A stretch of 64,000 nt of DNA, taken from NCBI RefSeq assembly GCF_030388245.1, contig NZ_CP098360.1, forward strand, positions 1 through 64,000, written 5' to 3'. Positions 25,566 to 36,562 of the stretch are shown here, in pieces. A program made the position numbers and the translations under genes. The stretch comes from Paracoccus sp. TOH (GTDB taxonomy: Bacteria > Pseudomonadota > Alphaproteobacteria > Rhodobacterales > Rhodobacteraceae). Position 1 is the first letter of the stretch; each line of letters opens with the position of its first letter. Below the pieces are notes generated by a model. It had not been told where the DNA came from. It did not search any database and saw nothing but the letters and a program-made list of their open reading frames with translations.

Positions 25566-27983
25566 TCAGTGGGCGACCGCCGAGTCGCCGCTTCCCTGTT
25601 CGCGGGTCGCGGCCAACCGGCTGGCCTCGGCCGCCTCCTCGGCAGCCTCGTCCCATTCGACGGGTTCAGGCATCCGCACCAGCGCCTGCTGCAGGACTTC
25701 CCGCACATGGCTGACCGGAATGATCTTCAGCCCTTCCTTCACATTGGCCGGGATCTCGGCCAGGTCCTTCTCGTTATCGACCGGGATCAGCACCGTCTTG
25801 ATGCCACCCCGAAGCGCCGCCAGCAGCTTTTCCTTGAGTCCGCCGATGGCCATGGCGTTGCCGCGCAGCGAAACCTCGCCGGTCATGGCAATGTCCTTGC
25901 GCACCGGGATCTGCGTCAGCACCGAGACGATCGAGGTCACCATGGCAAGGCCCGCCGAAGGGCCGTCCTTGGGGGTGGCCCCGTCGGGCACATGGACATG
26001 GATGTCGATGGCGTCGAATTTCGGCGGCTTCACCCCGATCTGGGGCGCGATCGAGCGCACATAGCTCGCCGCCGCGTCGATCGATTCCTTCATCACCTCG
26101 CCCAGTTTCCCGGTCGTCTTCATGCGGCCCTTGCCGGGCAGCTTCAGCGCCTCGATCTGCAACAGATCGCCGCCGACCTGGGTCCAGGCCAGCCCCGTCA
26201 CCACGCCGACCTGATCGTCCTTTTCGGCCAGGCCATAGCGGTGGCGGCGCACGCCCAGATATTCCTCGGCCTTCTCGGGCGTCACCTCGACCGACTTGAC
26301 CTTGCCCTTCAGGATCTCGGTCACCGCCTTGCGGGCCAGCTTGGCGATCTCGCGCTCCAGCGACCGCACGCCCGCCTCACGGGTGTAATAGCGGATCACA
26401 TGGGTCAGCGCCTCGTCGGTCACCGAGAACTCGCCCTTGCGCAACCCGTTCGCCTTGATCTGCTTGGGCAGCAGATGCTGGCGCGCGATCTCGCGCTTCT
26501 CGTCCTCGGTATAGCCGGCCAGCGGGATGATCTCCATCCGGTCGAGCAGCGGTCCGGGCATGTTGTAGCTGTTGGCCGTGGTCACGAACATCACGTTCGA
26601 CAGGTCGTATTCCACCTCAAGATAGTGGTCGACGAAGGTCGCGTTCTGTTCCGGGTCCAGCACCTCGAGCATGGCCGAGGCCGGGTCGCCGCGGAAGTCC
26701 TGGCCCATCTTGTCGATCTCGTCGAGCAGGATCAGCGGATTCGTGGTCTTGGCCTTTTTCAGCGCCTGGATGATCTTGCCGGGCATCGAGCCGATATAGG
26801 TCCGGCGATGGCCGCGGATCTCGGATTCGTCGCGCACGCCGCCAAGGCTGATGCGGATGAACTCGCGCCCCGTGGCCCGCGCCACCGAACGGCCCAGCGA
26901 GGTCTTGCCGACGCCCGGAGGCCCGACAAGGCACAGGATCGGCCCCTTCAGCTTGGTCGAGCGGTTCTGCACCGCCAGATATTCGACGATGCGTTCCTTG
27001 ACCTTTTCCAGCCCGTAGTGATCGGCGTCGAGCACCTCCTCGGCCTTGCCGAGATCCTTGCGAATGCGCGACTTCACGCCCCAGGGCAGCGACAAGAGCC
27101 AGTCCAGATAGTTGCGGCTGACCGTGGCCTCGGCCGACATCGGCGACATCGACTTCAGCTTCTTCAGCTCGGCCTCGGCTTTTTCGCGGGCCTCCTTGCT
27201 GAACTTCGTCTGGTTGATCTTCTCTTCCAGCTCGGTAAGCTCGTTCGAGCCGTCCTCGCCGTCGCCCAGCTCCTTCTGAATGGCCTTCATCTGCTCATTC
27301 AGATAGTATTCGCGCTGGGTCTTCTCCATCTGCGTCTTGACGCGGGACTTGATCTTTTTCTCGACCTGCAGCACCGACATCTCGCCCTGCATCAGGCCAT
27401 AGACCTTCTCCAGGCGCTCGGCCGTCACCAGGGTTTCCAGCAGTTCCTGCTTCTTGTCCAGCGCGATGCCCAGATGGCCGCTGACCAGATCGGCCAGCCG
27501 GGCCGCGTCGCGGGCCTCGGCCACCGCGGCCACGACTTCCTCGGGGATGTTCTTGCGCACCTTGACATAGCGCTCGAACTCCTCGGCGACGGCGCGGGTC
27601 AGCGCGGTCAGCGTGTCGGCATCGCCCGGCTCTTCGGCCAGGGATTCGCAGCGGGCTTCGAAGTAATCGTCATTCGGCACGAAATCGGTGACGCGCACCC
27701 GTTCGCGCCCCTCGACAAGCACCTTCACGGTCCCGTCGGGCAGTTTCAACAGTTGCAGCACATTGGCCAGCACGCCGGTGCGGAAGATCCCCTCGGCGGC
27801 GGGCTCATCGACCGCGGCATCCTTCTGGGCTGCGAGAAGGATCGGACGATCCTGCTCCATCACGGCCTCGAGCGCCCGCACCGATTTCTCGCGCCCGACG
27901 AACAGCGGCACGATCATGTGCGGAAACACCACGATATCCCGCAAAGGCAGGACCGGATGGGTGGTTTGGGCGAATTCGTTCAT
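25566..27983 (-). CDS. lon: ATP-dependent protease Lon
   Basis: Lon is the cytosolic AAA+ serine protease that degrades damaged and regulatory proteins. The product is 805 residues, normal for LonA. The order is an N-terminal substrate-binding domain (1-about 210), a coiled coil, Walker A GPPGVGKT at 354-361, sensor and lid regions, and the protease domain with the Ser676-Lys717 dyad (KDGPSAG and GGLKEK). The start [20 protein letters not shown] is canonical. It is followed by a strong terminator and an HU-like gene. Confidence 0.97.
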   Translation of the reverse strand: MNEFAQTTHPVLPLRDIVVFPHMIVPLFVGREKSVRALEAVMEQDRPILLAAQKDAAVDEPAAEGIFRTGVLANVLQLLKLPDGTVKVLVEGRERVRVTDFVPNDDYFEARCESLAEEPGDADTLTALTRAVAEEFERYVKVRKNIPEEVVAAVAEARDAARLADLVSGHLGIALDKKQELLETLVTAERLEKVYGLMQGEMSVLQVEKKIKSRVKTQMEKTQREYYLNEQMKAIQKELGDGEDGSNELTELEEKINQTKFSKEAREKAEAELKKLKSMSPMSAEATVSRNYLDWLLSLPWGVKSRIRKDLGKAEEVLDADHYGLEKVKERIVEYLAVQNRSTKLKGPILCLVGPPGVGKTSLGRSVARATGREFIRISLGGVRDESEIRGHRRTYIGSMPGKIIQALKKAKTTNPLILLDEIDKMGQDFRGDPASAMLEVLDPEQNATFVDHYLEVEYDLSNVMFVTTANSYNMPGPLLDRMEIIPLAGYTEDEKREIARQHLLPKQIKANGLRKGEFSVTDEALTHVIRYYTREAGVRSLEREIAKLARKAVTEILKGKVKSVEVTPEKAEEYLGVRRHRYGLAEKDDQVGVVTGLAWTQVGGDLLQIEALKLPGKGRMKTTGKLGEVMKESIDAAASYVRSIAPQIGVKPPKFDAIDIHVHVPDGATPKDGPSAGLAMVTSIVSVLTQIPVRKDIAMTGEVSLRGNAMAIGGLKEKLLAALRGGIKTVLIPVDNEKDLAEIPANVKEGLKIIPVSHVREVLQQALVRMPEPVEWDEAAEEAAEASRLAATREQGSGDSAVAH

Positions 27984-28184
27984 GGAATCAGTCCTTTCTC
28001 GCCAAGAGGCGCAACCCCTAAGACAGGCAGTCTGCGCCCCCTGCTGGCTGACAAGATAGGAAGCCGCGCCGTCGGGTTCAATGGCAGATTGGTTCGCATT
28101 TTGTTCGCACCGACGGCCGGGAACGCCCGGCTGGGCAAGGCCCCGGGAACCTGCCGAGGCCTTGCCTTGTGATGGGCCGCCGGG

Positions 28185-28385
28185 TCAGACCCGGTCGCGG
28201 AAGAAGCTGTTGATCTGCTCGTCGGCCTTTTCCTTGGTCCAGCCGTATTTTTCCTGCAGCTTGCCGGCCAGCTTGTCCTTCTGGCCCGCCACCTCGGTCA
28301 GCTCGTCATCGGTCAGGTCGCCCCATTGCTCTTTCACGCTGCCCTTGAGTTGGTTCCATTTGCCTTCGATGATATCCCAGTTCAT
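28185..28385 (-). CDS. CsbD-family stress protein
   Basis: A 66-residue protein opens MNWDIIEGKWNQLKGSVKEQ, with WGDLTDDEL and a KLQEKYGWTKEKADEQINSF tail. This is the CsbD/YjbJ pattern of small acidic-basic proteins induced by general stress, with no known enzymatic role. The start at 28385 follows an AAGGAG-like site; an in-frame extension to 28433 lacks support. It stands alone between lon and the nos operon. Confidence 0.9.
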   Translation of the reverse strand: MNWDIIEGKWNQLKGSVKEQWGDLTDDELTEVAGQKDKLAGKLQEKYGWTKEKADEQINSFFRDRV

Positions 28386-28813
28386 TGCGCACTCCTTTCC
28401 AAGATGTGGACTGTCTGTGTCATGCGAAACCAACCCCGGCCCGCGGCCAGGGTTCCGGCAATTTTCTTCGCGGAAAGGCGGAACCCGACGGCTGCGAGTG
28501 CAAGTCCATGGGCTTCCGGCAGGCTTTCATCACGCGCTCTCGGCCGGGACATGCCCGGCAGGCCACATGACCGAAGCCGGGCGCGGAGTCGGGTCATGCA
28601 ACCGCGATACTGAGCCGGTGCGGCGCGGAACGGCAAGCGCGCCCGCGCCCGGATCCCGCATTGCGACAGGAAGAAGGCAACGGATCAAGCGTCTTGCGCG
28701 ATTCACGCTGCGCGACGCCTGACCGGGAAAACGGCGAACCTTGCGCTGGCGCAAAGTCGGGGCCGGCGCGGCGCGGCATGTTGCGCCCGATACCGCAACT
28801 GCCCGAGCCTGCC
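28386..28813. other. 428-base intergenic region upstream of nosR
   Basis: No supported gene lies here. An in-frame extension of nosR to 28661 crosses the FNR-type box and is not used. The stretch carries divergent promoters for the CsbD-type gene and the nos operon, including the palindrome at 28741-28754. Confidence 0.6.
28741..28754. promoter_or_regulatory. FNR/NNR-type box upstream of nosR
   Basis: TTGCGCTGGCGCAA is a 14-base palindrome with the TTG-N8-CAA spacing of Crp/Fnr-family operators. It is 60 bases before the nosR ATG. Nnr (NO sensing) or an FNR protein is the likely regulator; this is inferred from position and pattern. Confidence 0.65.
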
Positions 28814-31087
28814 ATGTCCATGCCTGTCCGCCTCCTCAAGTCCTGCTGGCTTGCGGTTTTTCTCGTGCTTTGCAGCATGGTTTCCGCAGGCCAGGCGCTG
28901 ACCCTGGACGAGGCGCTGGCAAAGACCCCACCCTCGCAGCTGTTCGAGGGGGCCGAGAGCTACGGCGCCCCGGAGGGCGAACCGGCCATCGTTCCGGTCC
29001 TGAAGGGCGGCGAGACGCTGGGTTACGCCTATCTCAACAGCGATTTCACCCCCTCGACCGGCTATTCCGGCAAACCGATCCGCATCGTCGTCGGCATCGA
29101 CCGAAAGGGCGTGATCCGCGGCATCCACATGGTCGAACATCACGAGCCCATCGTGCTGATCGGTATCCCCGAGCCCAAGGTGCTGGCGGCGCTGAACGGG
29201 TTGATCGGCGCCGATCTGGGCCGCGTCGCGGCGGGCGAGGCCAAGCCGCCGCAGGCCGAGATCGTCTCGGGCGCCACGGTGACGGTGCTGGTCATGGGCG
29301 ACAGCATCGTGCGTTCGGCGGTCAGGCTGATCCGTTCGGGGCGGCTGGACGGCATCGCCGCCGGCCCCGCCCCGGCCGAGACCCGCCGCGAACTGGACCC
29401 CGCCGTTACCGGAACCGAGGACTGGCAGACGCTGCTGGGCGACGGCTCGGTGCGCTCGCTGGTCATGAGCGTCGGAGAGGTCAGCAAGGCCTTCGCCGAT
29501 GCCGGCCAGCCGCTGGCCGCCCAGCACGCCGAGACCGGCAATCCCGAGGACGCGTTCATCGACCTTTACCTGGCGCCGGTCTCGGTGCCCGCCATCGGCC
29601 GCAGCCTGCTGGGCGATGCCGCCTATGACCGGCTGGCGGCGAAGCTGCAACCGGGCCAGGCGGCGGTGCTGGTCGCGGGCGACGGCGCCTATTCCTTCAA
29701 GGGTTCGGGCTATGTGCGCGGCGGCATCTTCGACCGGATCGAGCTGATGCAGGACGGTCAGGGCCTGCGCTTCAAGGACCGCGATCACACCCGCATTCCG
29801 GTCCTGGCCGCAGCGGGCGCGCCGCGGCTGAAAGAGATCGCGCTTTTCGTCGTGCCGCAGGATTTCACCTTCGACGTGGCGCAGCCCTTCGAGCTGCAGC
29901 TTCTGGTCCAGCGCGCCACCCGGGGCCGCGACAAGGCCACCCTACCCTTCGACCTTGCCTACCAGATCCCCGAGCGCTACCTGCTGCCCGCCGCGCCGCC
30001 CGCCGCCCCGGCGACCCCGGTCGCCGACACGCCCGCGGCGCAGCCGCAGGTCGGCCAGCCCACCGCCGAGGATGACGGCCCGGCTCTGTGGAAGACAATG
30101 TGGCAGATGAACCGGGCGAACATCGCCATCCTCGGCACCGCGCTGGCGCTGCTGACCGCGATCTTCTTCTTCCAGGACGTGCTGACCAAATACCCGCGCA
30201 CCTTCCTTTGGGTCCGGCGCGGCTATCTGGCCTTCACCCTGCTGTGGCTGGGCTGGCTGGTCCACGCGCAACTGTCGGTGGTGAACGTGCTGACCTTCGT
30301 CAACGCGCTGCTCTCCGGCTTCTCGTGGGAATATTTCCTGTCGGCGCCGCTGGTCTTCATCCTGTGGAGCGCGGTGGCGGCCGGCCTGCTGTTCTGGGGC
30401 CGCGGGCCGTTCTGCGGCTGGCTCTGCCCCTTCGGCGCGCTGCAGGAACTGTCGAACACCATCGCCCGCAAGTTGCGCGTGCCGCAGATCGACCTGCCCT
30501 GGGGGCTGCACGAAAGGCTGTGGCCGATCAAGTACATGATCTTCCTGGGCCTGTTCGGGCTGTCGCTCTATTCGCTGGCCGATGCGGAACGTTGGGCCGA
30601 GGTCGAGCCGTTCAAGACCGCGATCGTCCTGAACTTCATGCGCGAATGGGGCTTCGTGCTGTTCGCCCTGGCCTGCCTGCTGCCGGGCCTGTTCATCGAG
30701 CGCTTCTATTGCCGCTACCTGTGTCCGCTGGGCGCGGCGCTGGCGATCCCGGGCCGGATGCGCATGTTCGAATGGCTGAAGCGCTGGCCGGAATGCGGCA
30801 GCCCCTGCCAGCGCTGCGCCAATGACTGCCCGGTCAAGGCCATCCACCCCGAGGGCCAGATCAACGTCAACGAATGCATCTACTGCATGAATTGCCAGGT
30901 GCTCTATCACGACGACACGCGCTGCCCGCACATGATCACCCAGAAAGCGCGGCGCGAGAAGATCGCCCGCAGCGCGCAGCCGAAACCCGCCGCCGCCACC
31001 GGCAAAACCGGCCGCGAGCAGCCGCCCGCCTTCCGCGCACAGCGCGCCGCGACCGCCGACAATCCCCCCGATCTCAAAGGAGCATGA
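28814..31087 (+). CDS. nosR: NosR, regulatory/electron-donating protein of N2O reduction
   Basis: NosR is a polytopic iron-sulfur flavoprotein needed for nosZ expression and for electron supply to N2O reductase. The 757-residue protein has a signal ([20 protein letters not shown]), then a periplasmic FMN-binding domain with SGATVT (the Thr covalently holding FMN). About six membrane helices follow with [13 protein letters not shown] and [15 protein letters not shown], and then a C-terminal ferredoxin-like part ([17 protein letters not shown]). It is the first gene of nosRZDFYLX; the nosZ ATG follows the stop by one base. Confidence 0.96.
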   Translation: MSMPVRLLKSCWLAVFLVLCSMVSAGQALTLDEALAKTPPSQLFEGAESYGAPEGEPAIVPVLKGGETLGYAYLNSDFTPSTGYSGKPIRIVVGIDRKGVIRGIHMVEHHEPIVLIGIPEPKVLAALNGLIGADLGRVAAGEAKPPQAEIVSGATVTVLVMGDSIVRSAVRLIRSGRLDGIAAGPAPAETRRELDPAVTGTEDWQTLLGDGSVRSLVMSVGEVSKAFADAGQPLAAQHAETGNPEDAFIDLYLAPVSVPAIGRSLLGDAAYDRLAAKLQPGQAAVLVAGDGAYSFKGSGYVRGGIFDRIELMQDGQGLRFKDRDHTRIPVLAAAGAPRLKEIALFVVPQDFTFDVAQPFELQLLVQRATRGRDKATLPFDLAYQIPERYLLPAAPPAAPATPVADTPAAQPQVGQPTAEDDGPALWKTMWQMNRANIAILGTALALLTAIFFFQDVLTKYPRTFLWVRRGYLAFTLLWLGWLVHAQLSVVNVLTFVNALLSGFSWEYFLSAPLVFILWSAVAAGLLFWGRGPFCGWLCPFGALQELSNTIARKLRVPQIDLPWGLHERLWPIKYMIFLGLFGLSLYSLADAERWAEVEPFKTAIVLNFMREWGFVLFALACLLPGLFIERFYCRYLCPLGAALAIPGRMRMFEWLKRWPECGSPCQRCANDCPVKAIHPEGQINVNECIYCMNCQVLYHDDTRCPHMITQKARREKIARSAQPKPAAATGKTGREQPPAFRAQRAATADNPPDLKGA

Positions 31088-31088
31088 C

Positions 31089-33023
31089 ATGACCAAAGAC
31101 AGTGATTTCCGGCCCAACCGACGCCAGCTTCTGGCCAGCGGCATGGCCGTCGCCGCCGGCGCGGGCAGCGTCGCGCCCCGCGCGCTGCTGGGCGCCGGCG
31201 CCGGGCTGGGCGCGGCGGCCATCGCCGGACAGGCGGCCGCGCAAGGCGCCGCCGAGGGGCAATCCTTCGAGGTGGCGCCGGGCGAGCTGGACGAATATTA
31301 CGTCCTGCTCTCCGGCGGCCAATCGGGCGAGGTGCGCATCCTTGGCCTGCCCTCGATGCGCGAACTGATCCGGGTGCCGATCTTCAACCGCGAAAGCGCC
31401 ACCGGCTGGGGGCAGTCCAACGAATCGATCAAGGTCCTGACCGAGGGGCTGACGCCGCAGACCCGCGAATTCCTCAAGGACAAGGGCGGCTTCTTCAGCA
31501 ATGGCGATGCCCACCACCCGCATCCCTCGTTCACCGACGGCACCTATGACGGGCGCTATTTCTTCATCAACGACAAGGCCAACACCCGCGTCGCCCGCAT
31601 CCGCATGGACGTGATGCGCTGCGACAAGATCATCGAGCTGCCGAACCAGCACACGGTCCACGGGCTGCGGCTGCAGAAATACCCCCGGACCGGCTATGTC
31701 TTCGCCAATGGCGAGGATGGCGTGCCGCTGCCCAATGACGGCACGGCGCTGAACGATCCCTCGCAATACCACTCGGTCTTCTCGGCCATCGACGCCGACA
31801 CCATGCAGGTGGCCTGGCAGATCATCGTCGACGGCAACCTCGACAACGTCGACGCCGACTACCAGGGCAAATACGCCTTCGCGACCTGCTACAACTCGGA
31901 AGGCGGCGTGACGCTGGAAGAGACGATGGAAAAGGACCAGGACTGGCTGACCATCTTCAACATCCAGGCCATCGAAGCCGCGGTGAAGGCCGGCGAGGGC
32001 CAGGAGCTGAACGGCGTGCGCGTGCTTGACGGCCGCGGCGAGGACAACAAGCTGGTGCGCTACGTCCCCGTCCCGAACGGCCCGCACGGCATCAACACCG
32101 CGCCGGACGGCATCCATATCGTCGCCAACGGCAAGCTCTCGCCCACGGTCACGGTCTTCGACGTGCGCAAGTTCGACGACCTGTTCGCCGGCAAGATCCA
32201 GCCGCGCGACACCGTGGTGGCCGAGCCGGAGCTGGGCCTGGGTCCGCTGCACACCGCCTATGACGGCCGCGGCAATGCCTATACGACGCTGTTCATCGAC
32301 AGCCAGATCTGCAAGTGGAACATCGAGGACGCGATCCGCGCCCATAATGGCGAGAAGGTCGACCCGATCCGGCAGAAGCTGGACGTGCACTATCAGCCCG
32401 GCCACAACCACACCTCGATGGGACAGACCAAGGAAGCCGATGGCAAATGGCTGATCTCGCTCAACAAGTTCTCGAAGGACCGCTTCCTGAACGTCGGGCC
32501 GCTGAAGCCGGAATGCGACCAGCTGATCGACATCTCGGGCGACGAGATGAAGATCGTCCACGACAACCCCACCTTCGCCGAGCCGCATGACGCGACGATC
32601 ATCCACGCCTCCAAGGTGAACCCGGTTTCGCTCTGGGACCGCAACGATCCGTTCTTCGCCGATGCGGTCGAGCAGGCGAAAAAGGACAATATCGACCTGA
32701 TGATCGACAGCGAGGTCATCCGCGACGGCAACAAGGTCCGGGTCTACATGACCTCTTCGGCCCCTGCCTTCGGGCTCGACAGCTTCACCGTCAAGCAGGG
32801 CGACGAGGTCACGGTCTATGTCACCAATATCGACGAGGTCGAAGACCTGACCCATGGCTTCTGCATCGTCAATTACGGCATCAACATCGAGGTCGCGCCG
32901 CAAGCCACCGCCTCGGTCACCTTCAAGGCCGACCGGCCGGGCGTCTACTGGTATTACTGCTCGTGGTTCTGCCATGCCATGCACATGGAGATGAAGGGCC
33001 GCATGCTGGTGGAGCCGGCCTGA
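31089..33023 (+). CDS. nosZ: Nitrous-oxide reductase
   Basis: NosZ is the periplasmic copper enzyme that reduces N2O to N2. The 644-residue precursor starts with a twin-arginine signal (NRRQLLASG). The beta-propeller carries the His residues of the CuZ cluster ([49 protein letters not shown]). The C-terminal cupredoxin domain has the CuA motif [13 protein letters not shown] with C-x3-C-x3-H-x2-M. This is the clade I (Tat-exported, alphaproteobacterial) form. Its stop shares a base with the nosD start. Confidence 0.98.
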   Translation: MTKDSDFRPNRRQLLASGMAVAAGAGSVAPRALLGAGAGLGAAAIAGQAAAQGAAEGQSFEVAPGELDEYYVLLSGGQSGEVRILGLPSMRELIRVPIFNRESATGWGQSNESIKVLTEGLTPQTREFLKDKGGFFSNGDAHHPHPSFTDGTYDGRYFFINDKANTRVARIRMDVMRCDKIIELPNQHTVHGLRLQKYPRTGYVFANGEDGVPLPNDGTALNDPSQYHSVFSAIDADTMQVAWQIIVDGNLDNVDADYQGKYAFATCYNSEGGVTLEETMEKDQDWLTIFNIQAIEAAVKAGEGQELNGVRVLDGRGEDNKLVRYVPVPNGPHGINTAPDGIHIVANGKLSPTVTVFDVRKFDDLFAGKIQPRDTVVAEPELGLGPLHTAYDGRGNAYTTLFIDSQICKWNIEDAIRAHNGEKVDPIRQKLDVHYQPGHNHTSMGQTKEADGKWLISLNKFSKDRFLNVGPLKPECDQLIDISGDEMKIVHDNPTFAEPHDATIIHASKVNPVSLWDRNDPFFADAVEQAKKDNIDLMIDSEVIRDGNKVRVYMTSSAPAFGLDSFTVKQGDEVTVYVTNIDEVEDLTHGFCIVNYGINIEVAPQATASVTFKADRPGVYWYYCSWFCHAMHMEMKGRMLVEPA

Positions 33024-34363
33024 TGCTGCGTCCCGCCCTTGGCCTTGGCCTTGCCCTTGCGCTGCTGCTGTCCTCGCCGCTGGCGGCGGACAGGCTGCGC
33101 CCGGCCGACGATGCCGGGCTGGCGCAGGCGCTGGCGAATGCCCGGCCGGGGGACGAAATCCTGCTGGGGGCCGGCCGCTGGCGCGGCCCCCTGCTGATCG
33201 CGACACCCTTGACCCTGCGCGGCGAACCCGGCGCGGTGGTCGATGGCGCGGGACAGGGCCATGTGATCGCGGTCGATGCCCCGGACGTGCGCATCACCGG
33301 GCTCGGCGTCACCGGCTCGGGCAGCGATCTCGACCGGATGGATTCCGGCATCTTCCTGACCAAACGCGCCACCGGCGCGCGCGTGGACGGCAATGTGCTG
33401 ACCGACAACCTGCACGGCATCCGCATCCAGGGCGCGCGCGACGCGCTGGTTTCGGGCAACCGCATCACCGGCCGCCTGGGCCGGCAGTCCGAGCTTGGCA
33501 ACGGCGTCAGCGTCTGGAACGCCCCCGGCGCCGCGGTCGAGGATAACGAGATCGCCCAGGGCCGCGACGGCATCTTCGTCTCGGTCTCCAAGAAGAACGC
33601 CTTCCGCAACAACCGCATCCACGACACCCGCTTCGCCATCCATTACATGAACACCTCGGACAGCGAGGTCAGCGGCAATGTCTCGCGCGACAATGCCATG
33701 GGCTATGCGATCATGTTCTCGGACCGGCTGACCGTCACCGGCAATTCCTCCGAGAACGACCGCGACTACGGCTTCCTGTTCAACTCGGCCAACCGCTCGG
33801 TGCTGTCGGGCAACCGGGTGATCGGCCGCCCGGCCCCGGAAAGCCGCTGGCGCGACATGGGCCAGAGCCTCGAGGCCGGCGTGCCAGCCCCCGACCCCGC
33901 CTCGGCCGGCAACCGCATCGCGCCCGAGAAATGCGTGTTCATCTACAATGCCAACAAGAACCGCTTCACCGGCAACCATTTCGAGGGCTGCGCCATCGGC
34001 ATCCATTTCACCGCCGGGGCCGAGGGCAACCTGATGTCGCGCAACGATTTCGTGCAGAACCGCGTCCAGGTGAAATATGTCGGTACCCGCTATCTGGAAT
34101 GGTCGCTGGACGGCGTCGGCAACTACTGGTCCGACAATGCCGCTTTCGACCTGAACGGCGACGGGCTGGCCGACAGCGCCTATCGCCCCAACGACATGGT
34201 GGACAAGGTGATGTGGACCGCCCCGCAGGCGCGGATGCTGCTGACCAGCCCGGCGGTGCAGATCCTGCGTTTCGCGCAAAGCCGCTTTCCCGCCCTGCTG
34301 CCCGGCGGCGTGACCGACAGCCACCCGCTGATGTTTCAGAATTCCGAAAGGCCCCTGCCATGA
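33023..34363 (+). CDS. nosD: NosD, copper-site maturation protein
   Basis: NosD is a periplasmic right-handed beta-helix (CASH) protein that works with the NosFY ABC transporter to build the CuZ site of NosZ. The 446-residue product has an N-terminal signal (LGLGLALALLLSSPLAAD). Repeated parallel-helix coils follow (VTGSGSDLDRMDSGIFL; NRIHDTRFAIHYMNTSD; NSANRSVLSGNRVIG). The ATG at 33023 overlaps the nosZ stop by one base, and the nosD stop overlaps nosF by four. Confidence 0.95.
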   Translation: MLRPALGLGLALALLLSSPLAADRLRPADDAGLAQALANARPGDEILLGAGRWRGPLLIATPLTLRGEPGAVVDGAGQGHVIAVDAPDVRITGLGVTGSGSDLDRMDSGIFLTKRATGARVDGNVLTDNLHGIRIQGARDALVSGNRITGRLGRQSELGNGVSVWNAPGAAVEDNEIAQGRDGIFVSVSKKNAFRNNRIHDTRFAIHYMNTSDSEVSGNVSRDNAMGYAIMFSDRLTVTGNSSENDRDYGFLFNSANRSVLSGNRVIGRPAPESRWRDMGQSLEAGVPAPDPASAGNRIAPEKCVFIYNANKNRFTGNHFEGCAIGIHFTAGAEGNLMSRNDFVQNRVQVKYVGTRYLEWSLDGVGNYWSDNAAFDLNGDGLADSAYRPNDMVDKVMWTAPQARMLLTSPAVQILRFAQSRFPALLPGGVTDSHPLMFQNSERPLP

Positions 34364-35220
34364 CCGCCGCCCCGAACGACCCGACCGTGATCCTTGAAGG
34401 CGTGGGCAAAAGCTATGGCGGCCGCCCGGTGGTCAGCGCGCTTTCCTATACGCTGCCGCCCGGCCAGGTTGTGGCGCTGGTCGGCCATAACGGCGCCGGC
34501 AAGACCACGCAGATCAAGATGATACTGGGCCTGACCCGGGCGGATGCCGGGCGGATTTCTGTGCTGGGCGCCGATCCCGGCCATGGCCGCGCCGCCCGTG
34601 CGCAACTGGGTTACCTGCCGGAAAGCGTGCAGTTCCACCTGTCCTTTACCGGGCGCGAGACACTGGGCTTCTACGCCCGGCTCAAGGGCCTGCCGGCGCG
34701 CGGCCATGAGGCGCTGTTCGCGCGGGTCGGGCTGCTGGACGCCGCCGACCGGCCGGTGCGCGGCTATTCCAAGGGGATGCGCCAGCGCCTTGGCCTGGCG
34801 CAGGCGCTGCTGGGGGCGCCGCGGCTGCTGCTGCTGGACGAGCCGACCTCGGGTCTCGACCCCGCCCTGCGGCGCGAGCTTTACGGCATCGTCGCCGACC
34901 TGGCGCGGCAGGGCGCGACGGTGCTGCTGTCCTCGCACGCGCTGACCGAACTGGAAGGCCATGCCGAGCGGGTCATCGTCATCAACCAGGGCCGCAAGAT
35001 CGCCGACGGCTCGCTGGCGGAACTGCGGCGGCTGGCCGGCCTGCCCTCGCGCCTGCGCTTCCGCGCCTCGGATGGCGGGCTGCGCCGCATCGACCTGGCC
35101 GAGGCCGAGAAGGTCACGGCACTGCGCGCCCTGCTCGACACCGGCGCGCGCGAGATCACCCTCGAGGATCCCAGCCTCGACGACATCTACGCCCATTTCC
35201 TGCGCAGCGAGGCCGCCTGA
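34360..35220 (+). CDS. nosF: NosF, ABC transporter ATPase for NosZ maturation
   Basis: NosF is a 286-residue cytoplasmic ATPase. Walker A GHNGAGKT is at residues 42-49. The signature region reads YSKGMRQRLGLAQALL, Walker B LLLLDEPTSGLD, and the switch His lies in LSSHALTELE. With membrane partner NosY it powers delivery of a sulfur species or copper-site component to NosD. The start overlaps nosD (ATGA), and its stop shares a base with the nosY start. Confidence 0.96.
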   Translation: MTAAPNDPTVILEGVGKSYGGRPVVSALSYTLPPGQVVALVGHNGAGKTTQIKMILGLTRADAGRISVLGADPGHGRAARAQLGYLPESVQFHLSFTGRETLGFYARLKGLPARGHEALFARVGLLDAADRPVRGYSKGMRQRLGLAQALLGAPRLLLLDEPTSGLDPALRRELYGIVADLARQGATVLLSSHALTELEGHAERVIVINQGRKIADGSLAELRRLAGLPSRLRFRASDGGLRRIDLAEAEKVTALRALLDTGAREITLEDPSLDDIYAHFLRSEAA

Positions 35221-36038
35221 TGTCCGCGATCCTGACCATCGCCCGCCGCGAACTGGCCGAGGGCATCCGCAACCGCTGGGTCGTCTCGATGACCGTGGTC
35301 ATGGCGGCGCTGGCCTCGGTCATCGCCGCGCTGGGTTCGGCACCCACCGGCTCGACCGCGACCGGCGCGCTGGACGTGGTGGTGGTGGGGCTGGCCAGCC
35401 TGACCATCTTCCTGGTGCCGCTGATCGCGCTGCTGCTCTCGCATGACGCCATCACCCGCGAGGCCGAGCGCGGCACGCTGCTGCTGCTGCTCAGCCATCC
35501 GCTGTCGCGGCCGCAGGTGGTGGCGGGCAAGTTTCTGGGCCAGCTCGCCATCCTGGCGCTGGCCACGGTGATCGGCTTCGGCTTCGCGGCGATCTTCGTG
35601 ATCTGGCGCCACGGCGCCGAGGGCTGGCAGGCCTTTGCCATGATGACCGCGATTTCGGTGCTGCTGGGGGCGGTGTTCCTGGCACTGGGAACGCTGGCTT
35701 CCGCGGTCGTGCAGGAAAGCTCGACCGCGGCGGGCATCGCCATCGGGCTGTGGCTGCTGTTCGTGGCGCTTTACGACATGGCGCTGCTGGCGGCACTGGT
35801 GGCGCGCGGCGGCCACGCGGTGCCGGGCTGGATCATGGACCTGGCGCTGCTGCTGAACCCGACCGACGCCTATCGCCTGCTGACGCTGGGCGAAGGCGCC
35901 TCGGCCATGCTGTCCGGCATGGGCGGCGTCTATGACAATTCGCAACTGACCCCGGGCCTGCTGGCGGCGGCGCTGCTTCTGTGGTGCGCGTTGCCGCTGA
36001 CCCTGGCCATGACCGCATTCTCGCGAAGGAACCTGTAA
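35220..36038 (+). CDS. nosY: NosY, ABC transporter permease for NosZ maturation
   Basis: NosY is a 272-residue integral membrane protein with six hydrophobic segments (for example VVVVGLASLTIFLVPLIALL and ILALATVIGFGFAAIFVIW). It carries the coupling motif HDAITREAERGTLLLLLS, which is conserved in NosY. It pairs with NosF. The start shares a base with the nosF stop and its stop shares a base with the nosL start, so the operon is tightly coupled. Confidence 0.95.
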   Translation: MSAILTIARRELAEGIRNRWVVSMTVVMAALASVIAALGSAPTGSTATGALDVVVVGLASLTIFLVPLIALLLSHDAITREAERGTLLLLLSHPLSRPQVVAGKFLGQLAILALATVIGFGFAAIFVIWRHGAEGWQAFAMMTAISVLLGAVFLALGTLASAVVQESSTAAGIAIGLWLLFVALYDMALLAALVARGGHAVPGWIMDLALLLNPTDAYRLLTLGEGASAMLSGMGGVYDNSQLTPGLLAAALLLWCALPLTLAMTAFSRRNL

Positions 36039-36562
36039 TGAAACCGCTGCTGATCGCTGCCCTGCTGACGCTGGCGCTGCCGGCCTGCCGGGACGAGACG
36101 ACCGCCGCCCTGCCGCCCGTGACCATGACCGCCGAGGCGATCGGGCGCTATTGCGGCATGAACCTGATGGAACACGAAGGGCCCAAGGGCCAGGTGGTGC
36201 TGTCGAAGGAAATGGGCGCCTACTGGTTCTCCTCGGCCCGCGACACGGTCGCCTTCTCGATGATGCCGGACGAGGTCAAGGATCACGGCGGACTTTACGT
36301 CTCGGACATGGCCAAGGCGGCCAGCTGGGCCGATCCCGGCGCCGACAACTGGATCGACGCGACAAAAGCCTTCTATGTCGTCGGCTCGACCATGCAGGCC
36401 GGCATGGGCGGGGCCGAGATCGTGCCCTTCGGCAGCCGCGTGGCCGCCGAGGCATTCGCCGCCGACAAGGGCGGCAGCGTGCAGACCTTCGACAAGCTGA
36501 CCCCCGACGAGGTTCTGGGCGCCGGCGAAACCGCAGCGGAGGAGGCCGGGGATGCGCATTGA
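36038..36562 (+). CDS. nosL: NosL, copper chaperone lipoprotein for NosZ
   Basis: A 174-residue lipoprotein starts MKPLLIAALLTLALPACRD (lipobox LPAC), so it is membrane-anchored on the periplasmic side. It delivers Cu(I) to apo-NosZ. The copper-binding region CGMNLMEHEGPKGQVVL is conserved in NosL (Cys, Met, Met, His). Its 3' end overlaps nosX by 11 bases. Confidence 0.94.
   Translation: MKPLLIAALLTLALPACRDETTAALPPVTMTAEAIGRYCGMNLMEHEGPKGQVVLSKEMGAYWFSSARDTVAFSMMPDEVKDHGGLYVSDMAKAASWADPGADNWIDATKAFYVVGSTMQAGMGGAEIVPFGSRVAAEAFAADKGGSVQTFDKLTPDEVLGAGETAAEEAGDAH

Noticed and set aside
25242..28172. 976-codon frame antisense to lon
   Set aside because: A shadow of lon; low-complexity composition and no start signal.
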